Assembly: GCA_025929535.1 (NCBI GenBank)
Contig: JAICLZ010000025.1
Span: forward strand, 1-51,210
Source of the DNA: Gemmatimonadaceae bacterium
GTDB taxonomy: Bacteria > Gemmatimonadota > Gemmatimonadetes > Gemmatimonadales > Gemmatimonadaceae
Reading direction: 5' to 3'
DNA length: 51,210 nt
Below the pieces are notes generated by a model that saw nothing but the letters and a program-made list of their open reading frames with translations, was not told the DNA's origin and did no database searches. Each line of letters starts with the position of its first letter. Position 1 is the first letter of the stretch. Both the position numbers and the translations under genes were made by a program. Of the stretch, positions 50,373 to 51,210 are shown piece after piece.

Positions 50373-50821
50373 ACTCCCTTCTCTTCCAGCAACTTCAGAA
50401 ACTGCCCCGGCTCCGTCAGTCCGAGGAGCCGCTGCGGCACATCGGGCTCCTTGCTGAACTGCGCGATTTTGCCGAGCACCGGCAGATACTGATTCGACAC
50501 CTCGAGCGGCGGCGCGACGATCAGGAAGAAGAAGTTCACCGGCTTGTCATCGATCGCCTTGAAGTCGACGCCCGTCGCCTTGCGGCCGAACGCAACGCGT
50601 AGCTTCGTCACGACCAGCGAACGGCAGTGCGGGATCGCGATGCCGCGGCCGATCCCCGTCGAGCCGAGATTTTCGCGGCGCTTCAACATCTTGTAGAGCA
50701 TTCCTTCCGACTTGTCGTCGAGGCCGAGCAGGGAGATCAGCTCCTTCAGCACGTCGTCCTTGGTGGTGGACTCGAGCTCGAGCTTGATCGCGTCTTCGGT
50801 AAAGAATTGGCGCAGTTCCAT
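50369..50821 (-). CDS. ptsN: PTS EIIA-Ntr-like regulator PtsN
   Basis: A 150-residue EIIA domain of the fructose/nitrogen type. The phosphorylation site His65 is in [10 protein letters not shown], with [11 protein letters not shown] just before it and [12 protein letters not shown] after. Such proteins take phosphate from NPr and regulate, among others, potassium uptake and sigma factor activity. ATG 50821 is preceded by GAGGA; a TTG at 50824 is less likely. rpoN and hprK are not in view, so the Ntr label is by similarity only. Confidence 0.85.
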   Translation of the reverse strand: MELRQFFTEDAIKLELESTTKDDVLKELISLLGLDDKSEGMLYKMLKRRENLGSTGIGRGIAIPHCRSLVVTKLRVAFGRKATGVDFKAIDDKPVNFFFLIVAPPLEVSNQYLPVLGKIAQFSKEPDVPQRLLGLTEPGQFLKLLEEKGV

Positions 50822-50881
50822 CAAATCCTCGTTGACGATTTCGGAGCAGGCGGGACGTGTTGTCGCGCGCGGCGACGCCGG

Positions 50882-50910
50882 AAGCTATCCCACGTCGCAT
50901 CAAGTGTCAA
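50882..50910 (-). promoter_or_regulatory. ptsN promoter (TTGACA-17-TAGCTT)
   Basis: On the minus strand TTGACA (50910-50905), 17 bases and TAGCTT (50887-50882) lie about 60 bases before the ptsN start. Both hexamers and the spacing are identical to the rplM promoter. Confidence 0.65.
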
Positions 50911-50920
50911 ACTCCATGCG

Positions 50921-50949
50921 TTGCATGGACTTGCAATTGCAACTAGATT
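50921..50949 (+). promoter_or_regulatory. Leaderless-type promoter of the Dus gene (TTGCAT-17-TAGATT)
   Basis: TTGCAT (50921-50926), 17 bases and TAGATT (50944-50949) precede the ATG at 50957 by seven bases (CACACGG). No Shine-Dalgarno sequence is present. It is back to back with the ptsN promoter, the two -35 boxes being 10 bases apart. Confidence 0.55.
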
Positions 50950-50956
50950 CACACGG

Positions 50957-51210
50957 ATGCGCTTCCCGGTGCCATTGACGTCCACCGTTCCGCTCTACCT
51001 CGCGCCCATGGCCGGGGTATCGGAGTCTCCCTTCCGCCGGCTCTGCCGCCGGTTCGGCGCGGACGTCGTGATCACCGAGTTTCTTTCCGCGGAGGGCATC
51101 CGTCGCGAGAACGAAGCCACGCTCTCCAAGCTGCGCTTCGGGCCCGAGGAGCACCCGATCGGCGTGCAGATCTTCGGTTCCGATCCGCTCGCCATGGGCG
51201 ATGCCGCCGC
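50957..51210 (+). CDS. tRNA-dihydrouridine synthase, 5' part
   Basis: The first 84 residues of a Dus-family flavoenzyme that reduces uridine to dihydrouridine in tRNA; the gene runs off the window. The FMN-binding start LYLAPMAGVSESPFRRLCRR, then TEFLSAEGIRREN and HPIGVQIFGSDPLAM are diagnostic. The N-terminus is short, and the ATG sits seven bases after a TAGATT -10 box, so the mRNA is predicted to be leaderless. The subfamily cannot be decided from this part. Confidence 0.9.
   Translation, partial: MRFPVPLTSTVPLYLAPMAGVSESPFRRLCRRFGADVVITEFLSAEGIRRENEATLSKLRFGPEEHPIGVQIFGSDPLAMGDAA

Overview
The window is GC-rich, densely packed bacterial chromosome, with no sign of plasmid, phage, insertion sequence, CRISPR array or tRNA gene. 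The gene content suggests a member of the Gemmatimonadota or a close relative: a single-pass Ser/Thr kinase beside rpsO-pnp, a eukaryote/archaeal-type ProS, a ferredoxin joined to a geranylgeranyl-reductase-like flavoprotein, a split acyl-CoA carboxylase, and many small lipoproteins. That placement rests on recalled gene content, not on a search, and is moderate at best. No gap between genes exceeds about 200 bases.

Layout. 1-1000 is the 3' end of rpsA. 1078-4937 (minus) holds two exported proteins of unknown function and a tight four-gene operon: lipoprotein, Nramp-family transporter lacking the usual metal-binding motifs, and two stand-alone PRC-barrel-like proteins. 5055-10347 (plus) is an acyl-CoA carboxylase operon (carboxyltransferase, redoxin, biotin carboxylase, RNA uracil methyltransferase, biotin carrier). 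10997-19586 is a translation and envelope-lipid block: rplM-rpsI-rpsB-tsf-pyrH-frr-uppS-cdsA-dxr-rseP plus a small exported protein. A Ser/Thr kinase (minus, 19636-21294) faces away from rpsO-pnp-M16 protease-ald-polysaccharide deacetylase (21391-27174). A ferredoxin/flavoprotein pair (minus, 27222-28624) is divergent from the rod-shape operon mreB-mreC-mreD-mrdA-rodA (28785-34382). Then come accD-folC-hisS-proS-lysA-phosphoesterase-guaA (34448-42779).

From 42804 to 50372 the content is more accessory: a DUF2182 membrane protein and a DUF899 thioredoxin-like protein (minus) facing a TPR/winged-helix regulator and a small beta-propeller protein (plus); an amino-acid permease (minus); two tandem paralogous lipoproteins; and an Asp-box propeller protein coupled to a MoaD/ThiS-like small protein. 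ptsN (minus) and the 5' end of a dihydrouridine synthase (plus, cut by the window end) close the window.

The most notable signal is in promoter structure. Five transcription units are preceded by TTG-type -35 boxes 16-18 bases from a -10 reading TAGCTT or TAACTT instead of TATAAT. A second group (accD, hisS, dus, probably the carboxyltransferase gene) has a TAGATT-like -10 only 6-8 bases before the ATG and no Shine-Dalgarno sequence, which predicts leaderless mRNAs. The other main leads are the Nramp/PRC operon and the Asp-box/MoaD pair.
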